Assembly: GCA_022482925.1 (NCBI GenBank)
Contig: JAKVOG010000002.1
Span: forward strand, 287,399-351,398
Reading direction: 5' to 3'
Origin: Selenomonas sp.
GTDB taxonomy: Bacteria; Bacillota; Negativicutes; Selenomonadales; Selenomonadaceae
DNA length: 64,000 bases
Part shown: positions 53,656 to 63,058 of the stretch, in pieces
Position numbering within the stretch: position 1 is the stretch's first letter
How the letters are laid out: each line of letters starts with the position of its first letter
The notes under the pieces: generated by a model
What the model was told of the DNA's origin: nothing
Database searches by the model: none
What the model saw: the letters and a program-made list of their open reading frames with translations, nothing else
Translations under genes and position numbers: made by a program

Positions 53656-54255
53656 TTATCCCTGCAGTGTCCCCTTCGTCGAGGGAACACCATCCACACG
53701 CGGGTCCTTTTCGGTTGCAATGCGCAGGGCATGACCGAATGCCTTGAAGATTGCCTCGACCTTATGATGCGAATTCGTGCCATAAAGGACTTTTACATGC
53801 AGCGTGATACCGGCATTGACGGCGAATGCCCGCAGAAATTCCTCTGTCAGCTCGGTATCGAAGCCGCCAATCATCGGCGCCATCTCACCGCCATCATAGA
53901 CCAGGAAGGGCCGGCCGCTGATATCCAGCGAAACCAGCGCCAGCGCCTCATCCATCGGCAGATAGAATGTTCCATAGCGGCGGATACCGGCCTTATCGCC
54001 GATGGCCTGCCGGAATGCCTGCCCCATCGCGATGCCGATATCCTCGACCGAATGATGTCCATCCACTTCCAGATCACCGTCACAGGCCAGCGTCAGGTCC
54101 ATCAGACCATGCGCCGTCATGAGATTAAGCATGTGATCGAAAAAGCCGATGCCGGAGTCAATAACCCCTTTGCCGCTGCCATCGAGATTCAGGACCAGTT
54201 TGATAGCGGTCTCGGCGGTCTTGCGCTCGACCGCTGCTGTACGGATACTGCTCAT
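53656..54255 (-). CDS. hisB: imidazoleglycerol-phosphate dehydratase
   Basis: Step 6. 199 residues, single-function form (no phosphatase domain). Manganese-binding histidines in FFDHMLNLMTAHG, DGHHSVEDIGI and NSHHKVEAIFKAFGHAL. Overlaps the hisC stop by four bases. A separate histidinol phosphatase is needed and is not recognised in this window. Confidence 0.95.
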   Translation of the reverse strand: MSSIRTAAVERKTAETAIKLVLNLDGSGKGVIDSGIGFFDHMLNLMTAHGLMDLTLACDGDLEVDGHHSVEDIGIAMGQAFRQAIGDKAGIRRYGTFYLPMDEALALVSLDISGRPFLVYDGGEMAPMIGGFDTELTEEFLRAFAVNAGITLHVKVLYGTNSHHKVEAIFKAFGHALRIATEKDPRVDGVPSTKGTLQG

Positions 54256-55323
54256 ACACGTCCCTCCACAAATGCCTTCATTTCTGCATACCAGCGGTCA
54301 TTTTCCTCACGCAGTCCCATTGAGATGCGCAGACAGTCTTTGAGACCCGGTGCATCGCCGAAGCTGCGCACGCCGATGCCCTTGCTCTCAAGATATTGAT
54401 TGAGCTCCTTTGCTTTGGCATAATGCACCAGGACAAAATTCGTTTCCGATGGATAGACCGTGAATCCGGCCAGTTTGTCCAGCAGCGTGCTCATGCGCTT
54501 ACGCTCGGCAATCATCATCTGGATACGTGGCACATACTCATGACGCATCTGATAGACGATATCGGCCGTAGCCAGCGACAGGACATTCATATGATATGGC
54601 ATATAGGATTTGTCGATCATGTTGACAATGGCCTCGCTGGCCAGCATATAGCCGACACGGGCAGAAGCCAGACCATAAGCCTTGGAGAAGGTCCGGGCAA
54701 TGATGAGGTTCGGATGATCCTTCAGCAGGCTGACCGACGTGCGGCCATAGAACTCGATATAAGCTTCATCGACGAGGAAGGCGCAGTTGGTGTGGATGTT
54801 GTCGGCAATATACTCGATATCGCTGACCGAAAAGCCATTGCCGGTCGGATTGTTCGGGTTGCAGAGCACGGCCAGGCCAGGCCTTGTTCTCATTCACCGT
54901 GTTGACGAACTTCTCGAGATCGAGCGTGTAGTCGGATTCCAGCGCAACCGGGACGCCAAGCGCCTGGGCAGCTTTGGCATAGATCCGGTACATCGAGAAC
55001 GACGGCTCCGGATAGACGATCTTCTTCGCTTTCGTACCGCCAAAGCAGTAGAACAGCTTCTCGATGATCTCGCTCGAGCCGCTGCCGATGAGTACATTCT
55101 CTTTCTGCAGGCTGTGGTTCTGGGCGATCTGCTCACGCAGGGCATCGTATTCCTCATTCGGATAGCGGTTGTACGCGACCCGGGACAGACGCCCCATCAG
55201 ACGGTCTTCGACCATTGGTGGCAGATTCATGTTGCATTCGTTGGCGTTGACTTTGATGGTCCAGTCACGCTCCACCACATCATAGGATGGCATATCTTTT
55301 AAACCAGTACGGTATTTCAACAT
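54252..55323 (-). CDS. hisC: histidinol-phosphate aminotransferase (one apparent frameshift)
   Basis: PLP enzyme of fold type I, step 7. IKVNANECNMNLPP, GSGSSEIIEKLFYCF, then NPNNPTGNGF, VDEAYIEFYG and the Schiff-base lysine in ARTFSKAYGLASARVGY. The frame breaks at the GG of 54875 (plus strand); one base fewer gives NENKAWLAVLCNPNNPTG. ~357 residues, usual length. Confidence 0.92.
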
Positions 55324-55329
55324 AGACGA

Positions 55330-56668
55330 TCAATTCCTCCTCAAACGGATTGCATTGGCATGAGCCTGCAGGCCCTCGGTCTCGGCCAGGCGGATGATAT
55401 CATCACTGACGGCCTCCAGGGCGGGCTGCGTATAGGATATGATGCTCGTGCGCTTCATGAATGTCTCGACATTCAGTACGCTGTAATAGCGGGCCGTGCC
55501 ACCAGTCGGCAGGACATGGTTCGGGCCGGCAAAATAATCGCCCAGCGGCTCCGGCGAGTACGCACCAAGGAATACGGCTCCGGCATGACGAACATACGGC
55601 AGCAGCTGGAACGGCTGCTCCGTCAGAAGCTCCATATGCTCCGGTGCCGAGACATTTGCAAAGCGCATGGCCTGCATGATATCCTCGGCAATGACGATCA
55701 GACCGTTGCGGTCAATCGAAGCCTGAGCAATCTCGCGGCGCGGCAGCTTCGCGAGCTGCTTCTCAGCTTCGGCTGCGACCTTTTGGGCCAGCTCAGCATC
55801 ATCGGTGATCACGATGCTCGAGGCCAGCGGGTCATGCTCAGCCTGGCTCAGCATGTCAGCCGCCGTATAGACCGGATCCGCCGTCTTATCGGCCACGATC
55901 AGGATCTCGCTCGGACCAGCCAGCATATCGATGTCAACATGGCCATAGACTTCCTTCTTGGCCAGCGTGACGAAGATATTGCCCGGTCCCGTGATCTTGT
56001 CCACCCGCGGAATCGTCTCCGTGCCGAAAGCCATCGCTGCGATTGCCTGGGCACCACCGATCTTGTAGATCTTCTTTACGCCGGCTGCGCGGGCAGCGAT
56101 GAGCACGTACGGATTGATCTTGCCGTTCTTTGGCGGAACCATCATGATGATTTCACCGACACCAGCCACCGAGGCCGGCACCGCATTCATGATGACCGAT
56201 GACGGATAGGCCGCCGTGCCACCCGGTACATAGATTCCGACCCGGTCGAGCGGGATGATCGACTGTCCGAGGATCGAGCCCTGCTCCCGGTAGGTCATCC
56301 AGGAATTCGGCTTCTGTTCCTGATGATAGCGGCGGACATTCTCAGCCGCTTTCTTCAGGGATTCTACGACTTTCGGGTCTGCCTCGGCCTCAGCTGCCGC
56401 GAACTCCGCCTCGCTGACGAGGAAATCTTCCGGCTGGAACTCCACCCGGTCGATGAGCTTCGTGTAGTGGATGACTGCCTTATCGCCATCATTGCGGACA
56501 TCGCGGACAATACGGCGGACCAGCTCAGCAGCGCTCAGGTCCTCGCCAAACAGTTTCTTGTTGGCTTCACGGATCTTCGGGTTCAGCTCGACCTCATCGA
56601 ATGCGGCCTTGGTCAGCATCGCTTTCTACTTCCCGCTCGCCCACTTCACTTGCTTTGATGATTCTCAT
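55330..56668 (-). CDS. hisD: histidinol dehydrogenase (one apparent frameshift near the start)
   Basis: Last two steps, histidinol to histidine with NAD+. LDRVGIYVPGGTAAYPSSV, zinc and catalytic residues in LAGPSEILIVAD, LSQAEHDPLASSI and the C-terminal LPTGGTARYYS. The intact frame begins at 56619, but the expected N-terminus MRIIKASEVGEREVE starts at 56668, overlapping the hisG stop (ATGA). One extra base in the TTT at 56623 (plus strand) separates the two; without it the join reads REVEAMLTKAAFDEVE. Confidence 0.92.
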
Positions 56669-57330
56669 TTTGCAGCCCCGCTTTCCAGTATTGTACGCAG
56701 ATCACTTACCATCGTATTGATGCGGTCGAACTTCATCTTGAAGCTGACCCGGTTGGCAATCAGCCGGGCACTGGCATCCATGATATAGGCAATCTCTTCC
56801 AGATCGTTTTCCTTCAGTGTCGTTCCTGTCTCGACGATATCGACGATGCTCTCCGACAAGCCGACGATTGGTCCCAGCTCGATGGAACCGTTCAGCTTGA
56901 TGTACTCCATCTGCATGCCATGCTTCGTGAAGAACTGCTCCGCGATATGCGGGAACTTGGTTGCGACCCGGGTATGCGCATAGTCGGTCAGCTTCGCCCG
57001 TTTCTCCGCCTTGAAGACCGCCATCATCAGATGGCATTTGCCAAAACCAAGGTCCAAGAGCTCATAGACGTCCTTGCCGGATTCCAGCAGCACGTCCTTG
57101 CCGATGACGCCGATATCAGCCGCCCCATACTCCACATAGGTCGGTACATCGGCCGTCTTGGTGATGATGAACTTGATCTTCTTCTCTTCGTTCGTGATGA
57201 CCAGTTTCCGGGATTTATCAGAAAGCCCCTCGGCGGTATAACCGATCTTTGCCAGCAGATCCGCAGAAAGGGAGAACAGTTTACCCTTCGGCAGGGCGAT
57301 GGTCAGATAATCCATATTTTTTGACTGCAT
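56665..57330 (-). CDS. hisG: ATP phosphoribosyltransferase catalytic subunit, short form
   Basis: First step and control point of the pathway. 221 residues, lacking the regulatory C-domain, so it needs HisZ, which is encoded upstream. LTIALPKGKLFSLSADLLAKIGY, ADIGVIGKDVLLE and the PRPP loop IVDIVETGTTLKENDL. AGGAGGC lies 4 bases before ATG 57330. A good promoter lies in the 104-base gap above it. Confidence 0.95.
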   Translation of the reverse strand: MQSKNMDYLTIALPKGKLFSLSADLLAKIGYTAEGLSDKSRKLVITNEEKKIKFIITKTADVPTYVEYGAADIGVIGKDVLLESGKDVYELLDLGFGKCHLMMAVFKAEKRAKLTDYAHTRVATKFPHIAEQFFTKHGMQMEYIKLNGSIELGPIVGLSESIVDIVETGTTLKENDLEEIAYIMDASARLIANRVSFKMKFDRINTMVSDLRTILESGAAK

Positions 57331-57345
57331 AAAGGCCTCCTATAT

Positions 57346-57358
57346 CTAAACGCTTTAG
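57346..57358. promoter_or_regulatory. candidate operator in the hisG leader
   Basis: Palindrome CTAAA-CGC-TTTAG between the hisG promoter and start codon. On the minus strand it reads AACTAAAGCG; AACTAAAGAG occurs also upstream of the yerC-like gene (59617-59626). It might be bound by that TrpR-family protein. Confidence 0.35.
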
Positions 57359-57383
57359 TTATTTAAAGTAGTAGCATGAAACT

Positions 57384-57412
57384 ATACTAACATGTAATAC
57401 TGTAAACGTCAA
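57384..57412 (-). promoter_or_regulatory. promoter in front of hisG
   Basis: Minus-strand TTGACG (57407-57412) and TAGTAT (57384-57389), 17 bases apart, 54 bases above the hisG start. It allows hisG-to-hisIE transcription apart from hisZ. Confidence 0.6.
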
Positions 57413-57434
57413 CCGTAAAATCTACATTTTCTGG

Positions 57435-57966
57435 TCAATTCTGTTCATCTGCGGCACGAAGCAGGATGAGAACCGGCGAATCTTCCGCTGTCTGCTGCTC
57501 ATGATGCCGGCTCACAACAGCGGCTTCACGCGGACAGCCGATTGCCTCCAGGCGGGCGGCTCCGATGGCCGGATGATGCACATACACATACAGCGCATAG
57601 CCGGGATAGTCCCGCCAGGAGCGACGGACATCCTTCTGCCAACGGTTGAGTTTGTCCGGCAGGAAATGATGGACCAGGACCGCAAACACCTTGCCCCAGA
57701 CATCCATATCCCCTTTTTCGCCGGCCCACATCATGCAGCAGGGCACAGCGGATCAGGAACGCCTGATCCGGCGCGGACCATGATTCTTTCTCCGCCAGCC
57801 GGGCGGCCGTCCGGGCCACATTCAGCGCATGTACCTGATCGGCCGGATGCATCGCATAGTAAAGCTCCCTCGCCGCCGGTTCCAGCCGCTCGTCAACATA
57901 CATCCGGTCCGCAGGCGTCAGCTGTGCCGTCATCGCGCGGCAGAATTGACGGATACGCTGGATCAT
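57435..57966 (-). CDS. HD-domain protein within the his operon (one apparent frameshift)
   Basis: About 176 residues. HD-superfamily phosphohydrolase signature: histidine in HPADQVHALNVARTAARLA, the HD pair in IRCALLHDVGR and a following K-G-D in RKGDMDVWGK. The frame breaks at the T5 run at 57714 (A5 on the minus strand); A4 gives GRRKGDMDVWGKVFAVLVHHFLPD. It overlaps hisZ by an ATGA and is followed by the hisG promoter. Its link with histidine synthesis is unknown. It is not a PHP- or HAD-type histidinol phosphatase by sequence, but that step has no other candidate here. Confidence 0.75.
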
Positions 57967-59148
57967 GCGAGATATACCAGTTCCTTATAGCCCTTGAGCT
58001 GCCGGGACTCCTGAGCCGCCTGCTCAGTCTGGGCCGACAGGGCCAGCTCGACCACCTTGCCGGACTGACGGAGCTTGCCGGCCTGCTCGATGGCAGCAGC
58101 AGCCTTACCCGCCGCATAGCTCAGATAGACATCCTTTGACTGATCCGGTTTGGCCAGTCCCTGACGCTCCAGTGCCAGCAGGATGCGCTCGATCCCGAGC
58201 GCAAAGCCAGTCGCCGGGCAGGTGCTGCCAAAGTCCGACAGCAGATGATCGTAACGGCCGCCGCCGCAAAGCGGGAAACCAAGCCCCGGCGTATAGGCCT
58301 CGAATACCATGCCCGTATAATAGCTGAAATCACGGATGATGCCCAGATCGAAACGAACATACTGCTCGACGCCATAAGCCTGCAGCAGACGATAGATCTC
58401 GGACAGGTTATCCAGCGCCCGACGGCTCTGCTCATTGAGAGCCAGCTCGTATGCTTTCTGCAGCATATCGGCACTGCCATTGAGAAGCGGCAGCTTCCGC
58501 AGGACAGCCCTTGGCCGTCTCCGGCAGTTCCTGATCCTCAATGATCTGATTGAACTCGACCAGGTTCCGCTGCTCCATCGCCGTCTTGAGCTGATCCTTG
58601 ACGGAATCCGACAGCTGATACTGCTCCATGATCCCGTTGACGAACTCGACCTGTCCCAGGCAGATCTGGAACTCTGACAGTCCTGCATGGAGCAGTCCCT
58701 GGATGGCCAGCGCAATCACCTCGGCATCCGCAAATGCACTCGTGCTGCCCATCAGCTCAACGCCAGCCTGATAGAACTCGCACTGACGCCCCGTCTGGGT
58801 CTGCTCATAGCGGAACACACTGCTGATATAGGAAAGCTTCAGAGGCAGCGGATAATCCTGCAGACGGCTGCTCACCAGGCGGGCAATCGGCGTCGTCATC
58901 TCATGACGCAGCGCCAGGGTGCGGTTATTCTTATCGAAAAGCTTGAACAAATGCGGCTCCAGCGTATGGTTGCTGCCGAGCGTAAGATTATCCAGATACT
59001 CAATCGTCGGCGTCACAACCTCATCATAGCCCCAGTCCGCGAACAGGCTGGCCAGCGTCGTCTCGATGGCCCGTTTCTCTGCTGCTTCAATCGGCAAAAA
59101 ATCACGAGTTCCATAAGGTATCTCCAGTACAAGCTTCTCTTTATTCAT
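57963..59148 (-). CDS. hisZ: ATP phosphoribosyltransferase regulatory subunit (one apparent frameshift)
   Basis: HisRS-like protein that forms the active, histidine-inhibited complex with short HisG. YGTRDFLPIEAAEKRAIE (motif 1 region), RHEMTTPIARLVSSRL and SSVFRYEQTQTGRQCEFYQAGVE (motif 2-like) and GGGRYDHLLSDFG plus GFALGIERILLAL (motif 3). No anticodon-binding domain is seen. The frame breaks at CCC 58508 (plus strand); one base fewer gives PETAKAVLRKLPLLNGSADM. ~395 residues. Confidence 0.92.
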
Positions 59149-59208
59149 CCGTCTCTCTCCATTCTGTAATCTATACTATCCAGGTCCGCCCTTAGAAGGG
59201 AGGACCCG

Positions 59209-59235
59209 CTAACCGCGGTGATGGGTTGCATCCAT
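59209..59235 (-). other. possible 8-codon leader peptide with two His codons
   Basis: ATG GAT GCA ACC CAT CAC CGC GGT TAG (minus strand) sits between the regulator gene and hisZ. A hairpin GGTCC.CCCTT / AAGGG.GGACC (59183-59206) follows. It resembles a his attenuator in miniature, but there is no convincing ribosome site and no T-run after the hairpin. Confidence 0.2.
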
Positions 59236-59261
59236 CGACTCGATCCAACGTGTAACTCCGG

Positions 59262-59561
59262 TTACACGCCTTTTTCATCCAGCCGCTCCAGCACAATACC
59301 GTATCCATCAGCGCCATAGTTCAGGCACCGCTTCACCCGGCTGATTGTAGCCGTGCTGGCCCCGGTACGGGCAACGATATCTTCATAGGTATGCCCCTGC
59401 TGCAGCATACGGGCCACCTCCAGCCGCTGCGACATGGCCTTGAGCTCACTGACCGTGCAGATATCTTCAAAAAACTGATAGCACTCATCGACCGTCTGCA
59501 AGGACAACATAGCCTCGCACAACTGGTCATTCAGTTCATCCTTCAACTTCGGATTCACCAT
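59262..59561 (-). CDS. TrpR-family regulator, YerC/YecD type (probable his regulator)
   Basis: 99 residues. Helical N-terminus (LNDQLCEAMLSLQTVDECYQFFEDICTVSELKAMSQRLEVARML), then a helix-turn-helix (TYEDIVARTGASTATISRVKRCL), the TrpR/YerC layout. Proteins of this type are proposed as histidine-responsive repressors in Firmicutes; its place right above hisZ supports this here. AGGAGG lies ~11 bases before the ATG. Ends with a small hairpin (GTGTAAC/GTTACAC) across the stop. Confidence 0.85.
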   Translation of the reverse strand: MVNPKLKDELNDQLCEAMLSLQTVDECYQFFEDICTVSELKAMSQRLEVARMLQQGHTYEDIVARTGASTATISRVKRCLNYGADGYGIVLERLDEKGV

Positions 59562-59638
59562 GATATAAGGTCCTCCTATTCTAAAACAATGTAAATCTTT
59601 TTCTCTTTATCTCTTTAGTTTGTGAAAATGTTATAGTT

Positions 59639-59644
59639 ATTATA
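59639..59644 (-). promoter_or_regulatory. -10 box of the yerC-hisZ transcript
   Basis: TATAAT on the minus strand in an AT-rich stretch 78 bases above the start. No clear -35. The region 59562-59779 holds nothing else recognisable except the AACTAAAG motif at 59619. Confidence 0.4.
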
Positions 59645-59779
59645 GCATATGAAAATAAAAAAGAAAACCCCTCTCGTACAGCAAAACATATATCATGCCA
59701 TCTCATTCTTATCTTATAATTTCGGATTGCTTGGGAGAATTATGAAGTATATCTATATTCTCTTCCCATTTCAGAACAT

Positions 59780-60214
59780 ATGTTATATAATATTCGTAAT
59801 GGAACCGCCAAAGCAAATCCGCTGAACTATGACCTCATCAACGTCATGATGATTGGCCTCAGCGAAACGCCTCCGCCAGAAGAGGACAACGTATTGAACC
59901 TCCTCTCCATTCTGCTCCTGCAAAAAGGAAACGCCATCGAAAAGAAACAAATCCTGCAAAATAACTTCCATATCGCCATGACTACAACACTTGAACAGGA
60001 GGTCGATCACATGTGTAATCTCAGTGAAGGCATTGAACGCCGTGGAATTGAACAAGGTATCAAAAAGGGTCTCGAACAGGGCCGTTCTGAAGCAACCGAA
60101 AAAACAGCTCTGGAGATGCTCCGCGACAAAATGGATATGCATCTTATCGCAAAATACACTAAACTCTCCCTCGAAAAACTCAATGAACTCGGCCGCCTCC
60201 ATGGCCTGCTCTAA
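59780..60214 (+). pseudogene. C-terminal remnant of an Rpn/PD-(D/E)XK-type protein
   Basis: 144 residues with the C-terminal style of Rpn-family (recombination-promoting nuclease/putative transposase) proteins: a helical middle and a repeated EGIERRGIEQGIKKGLEQGRSE segment, then a short helical tail. The N-terminal nuclease core is absent and an in-frame stop lies ~60 bases upstream, so it is a truncated copy. No ribosome site is seen at the ATG. Its own strong terminator follows. Confidence 0.5.
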
Positions 60215-60243
60215 TGTTTTAGGTAAAATTTAAATTGCATCGT

Positions 60244-60290
60244 ATAAATAAGCCGGATTGCAGATACCTTCTGCAAGCCGGCTTATTTAT
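60244..60290 (+). terminator. strong hairpin after the Rpn-like remnant
   Basis: ATAAATAAGCCGG.TTGCAG pairs with CTGCAAGCCGGCTTATTTAT around a 7-base loop; ~19 base pairs with an A/T-rich foot, able to act in both directions. Confidence 0.7.
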
Positions 60291-60336
60291 AGTATTGGCT
60301 TTCAGCGCTCCAGGAAAGGACGCTATCCAGACTTGA

Positions 60337-60525
60337 TCACCCTTTTTTCTGGCGCTGTTCCATTCCTGTCGGCAGATCACTCAGCGCATACTCACAGCAC
60401 TGCTGCACCAGATTATTCATCGATACACCCTGTGACTTTGCTACCTCATCCAGCTTATTCACCAGATCCGATGACAGACGGAATGTCTTGCTTATCATCT
60501 CAGGACTATTCTTCACCACAAACAT
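60337..60525 (-). CDS. small ribbon-helix-helix protein
   Basis: 62 residues with an Arc/CopG-like pattern: short strand (MISKTFRLSSDLVNKLDEVAKSQGVSMNNLVQQCCEYAL). Likely a DNA-binding regulator or orphan antitoxin. No toxin gene adjoins it; an XRE-type gene starts upstream on the same strand. AAAGAAG lies ~9 bases before the start. Confidence 0.65.
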   Translation of the reverse strand: MFVVKNSPEMISKTFRLSSDLVNKLDEVAKSQGVSMNNLVQQCCEYALSDLPTGMEQRQKKG

Positions 60526-60557
60526 GTAATCACACTTCTTTCCTATCTAAAGCTAAC

Positions 60558-60861
60558 TCAAATTCCATCTGATTCATCACTCGCAGTCCGTCCTGCTGGT
60601 GTAAGCTGTCGATACTGCGCGACGACCTCATGCTCAATCGGCAGCAACGACGCATGCTCTGCCTTCGGTGTACGTCCCACCAACTCATCCATCGAAACCG
60701 CATAAAGATTCCGCCAACTGAAGCAGCACTTTCAGCCCCGGCTGACGCGTTCCACTCTCATAGTTCGTATAAGCTGCACGCGTAATCCCCAGCCGACTTG
60801 CTATCTCCGTCTGTGAATACCCATATTTTGTTCGCAAATATCGTAAATTCACTAACTTCAT
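60558..60861 (-). CDS. XRE-family helix-turn-helix regulator (one apparent frameshift)
   Basis: Begins MKLVNLRYLRTKYGYSQTEI, then ASRLGITRAAYTNYESGTRQPGLKVLLQLA, a clear Cro/CI helix-turn-helix. At TT 60709 (plus strand) one extra base stops the frame; without it the sequence continues ADLYAVSMDELVGRTPKAEHA to a stop at 60558, ~100 residues in all. Too short and broken to be found by simple frame length. It reads towards the RHH gene and they may be co-transcribed. Confidence 0.7.
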
Positions 60862-60908
60862 AGCAATGTCACATCCTACTCTCCTAATTTTCTGATAGAA
60901 CCATACAA

Positions 60909-61789
60909 TTAGAGTTGATGAATAACAGTCTTCAAATATTGACTAAACGAATCCTGTATATCTTCTCTTCTTAAGGCAAACTCTACGGTTGCCTTTAAAA
61001 AGCCAAGCTTATTCCCCAAGTCATAACGGATTCCTTCAAAATCGTACGCATAAACATTCTCTTTTTGAGCCAAAATACGCAGGGCATCGGTTAATTGGAT
61101 CTCCCCGCCTTTACCAGGATTGGTTCCCTCTAAAATTGAGAAAATCTCTGGCGTGATGATATATCTTCCAAGTACTGCCATTTGACTTGGCGCCTCATCT
61201 ACGGCAGGTTTTTCTACCATGTCTTGCACTTGCAGTAAACGATGATTCTCAGTTTTAATTCCCTTTACAATGCCGTAATCTGACACTCGTTCTTTGGGAA
61301 CGATCTGACATCCTAAAACCGATCCACCGGTCTGTTCGTACACATCCATCAATTGGCGCAGAGCCGGTTTCCCATCCCCCGTATAGACCACATCATCTCC
61401 GAGTAGGACTGCAAATGGCTCATCTCCCATAAATGATTTCGCACAAAGGATTGCATCCCCTAAGCCACGCATAGCCCGTTGACGGATATAATGAATATCG
61501 ATATCCGCCGTTTCCTGAACGATTTTTAGAAACTTAGACTTCCCTTTGCGCTTCAATTCCAATTCCAGCTCCGGTGCAGAATCAAAATGATCCTCAATTG
61601 CACGTTTGCCATGCCCACTGATAATCAGAATTTCTTCAATCCCACTAGCCAAAGCTTCCTCCACGATATACTGAATCGTTGGCGTATCTACAATCGGCAG
61701 CATTTCCTTTGGAGTGGCCTTCGTTGCTGGTAAAAAACGTGTTCCAAATCCTGCCGCTGGAATTACGGCTTTACGAAATTTTTTATCAT
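60909..61789 (-). CDS. galU: UTP-glucose-1-phosphate uridylyltransferase (one apparent frameshift near the start)
   Basis: Makes UDP-glucose for polysaccharides. The intact frame begins at MLPIVDTPTIQYIVEEAL, but the missing nucleotide-binding N-terminus is present just upstream in the next frame: FRKAVIPAAGFGTRFLPATKATPKEML. Adding one base to the T6 run at 61779-61784 (A6 on the minus strand) joins it to ATG 61789, which has GGGGAG 6 bases upstream. Further motifs: FAVLLGDDVVYTG, VEKPAVDEAPS and GKGGEIQLTDALR. ~294 residues. It lies 21 bases from glf. Confidence 0.92.
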
Positions 61790-61810
61790 CATGATCTCCC
61801 CATCACTAAT

Positions 61811-62904
61811 TTATTTTAATTCCTGTGCAACGCATGATAAAGCACTTTTTATGACATCATCCATATCATAATATTTATATTCTGCCAAACGACCACCAAA
61901 TATAACATTTTTTTCTTGTTGTGCTAAAGCTACATACTGATGATATAGCTGTTGATTTTGTTCATTATTAACTGGATAATAGGCTTCTTCTCCTGGCTTC
62001 CAATCAGCTGGATATTCTCGTGTTATATATGTAACTGGTTGTGTGCCAAATTCAAAATGCTTATGTTCAATTACCCTAGTATAGGGAACTTTACGCTCTG
62101 TATAGTTCATTACCGCTACACCCTGATGATTTTTTTCGTCTAACCGTTCTGTTTCAAAGTGCAATCCACGATACTCGAGTTGTCCAAGTGAATAATGGAA
62201 ATATGCATCAATTGGTCCCGTATACACTACCTTTTCAGCTATAGATGTGTACTCATCTGGACGTTCATTATAATCTAGTTCCATACGAACCTCAATCCCG
62301 TCCAGTAAAGCATCAATCAGTTTATTATAGCCGCCAATTGGTATTCCCTGATATCGATCATTGAAATAGTTATTATCGAAGGTATACCGTACTGGTAACC
62401 GCTTGATGATAAATGCTGGTAATTCGGTACAGCTGCGCCCCCATTGTTTTTCAGTATAGCCCTTAATTAATTTTGTATAAATATCTGTCCCAACTAGTGA
62501 AATCGCCTGTTCCTCCAGATTTTGTGGCTCTCCAGCAATAGCTGTACGCTGCTTCGCAATCTTTGCAGCTGCCTCGTCAGGTGTTACTACGCCCCACAGC
62601 TTTGTGAATGTATTCATGTTAAATGGGAGGTTATATAGTTCTCCTTTATAGTTTGCTATCGGCGAATTTACATATTGATTGAATTCCACGAATTGGTTCA
62701 CATACTCCCACACATCCCGATAAGACGTATGGAAAATATGTGCCCCATACTGATGGACATTAATACCCTCTTTTCTTCACAATAGATATTTCCACCTATG
62801 TGATCCCGACGCTCGATGACCAGCACTGACTTTCCAGCCTTATGTGCCTCATGTGCAAAAACTGCACCAAACAAGCCACTTCCTACAATTAGATAATCAT
62901 ACAT
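61811..62904 (-). CDS. glf: UDP-galactopyranose mutase (one apparent frameshift)
   Basis: FAD enzyme converting UDP-galactopyranose to UDP-galactofuranose for surface glycans. FAD motif YDYLIVGSGLFGAVFAHEA, then GGNIYCEE, HIFHTSYRDVWEYVNQFVEF, the UGM signature KGYTEKQWGRSCTELPAFIIKRLPVR and C-terminal GRLAEYKYYDMDDVI. The frame breaks at TTTT 62771 (plus strand); one more base gives EEKEGINVHQYGAHIF. So galactofuranose is probably part of this strain's surface polysaccharide. Confidence 0.93.
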
Positions 62905-63058
62905 GAATAATCCCCCTTGAAATTTACCTAAGATATACCATAATTATATTTACCAAATTATTATAAGGTTTACCTTTGATTGTTTATATTACAATAGCAC
63001 AACAAATAATAGTTTGAAATATTACTGGTATCTACAATATGTCGTATTCAATAATATT

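Noticed and set aside
59160..59262. T-box riboswitch above hisZ.
   Set aside because: Only ACCGCGG resembles the T-box. The UGGN bulge sequence and Stem I are missing, and there is too little room outside the upstream coding region.
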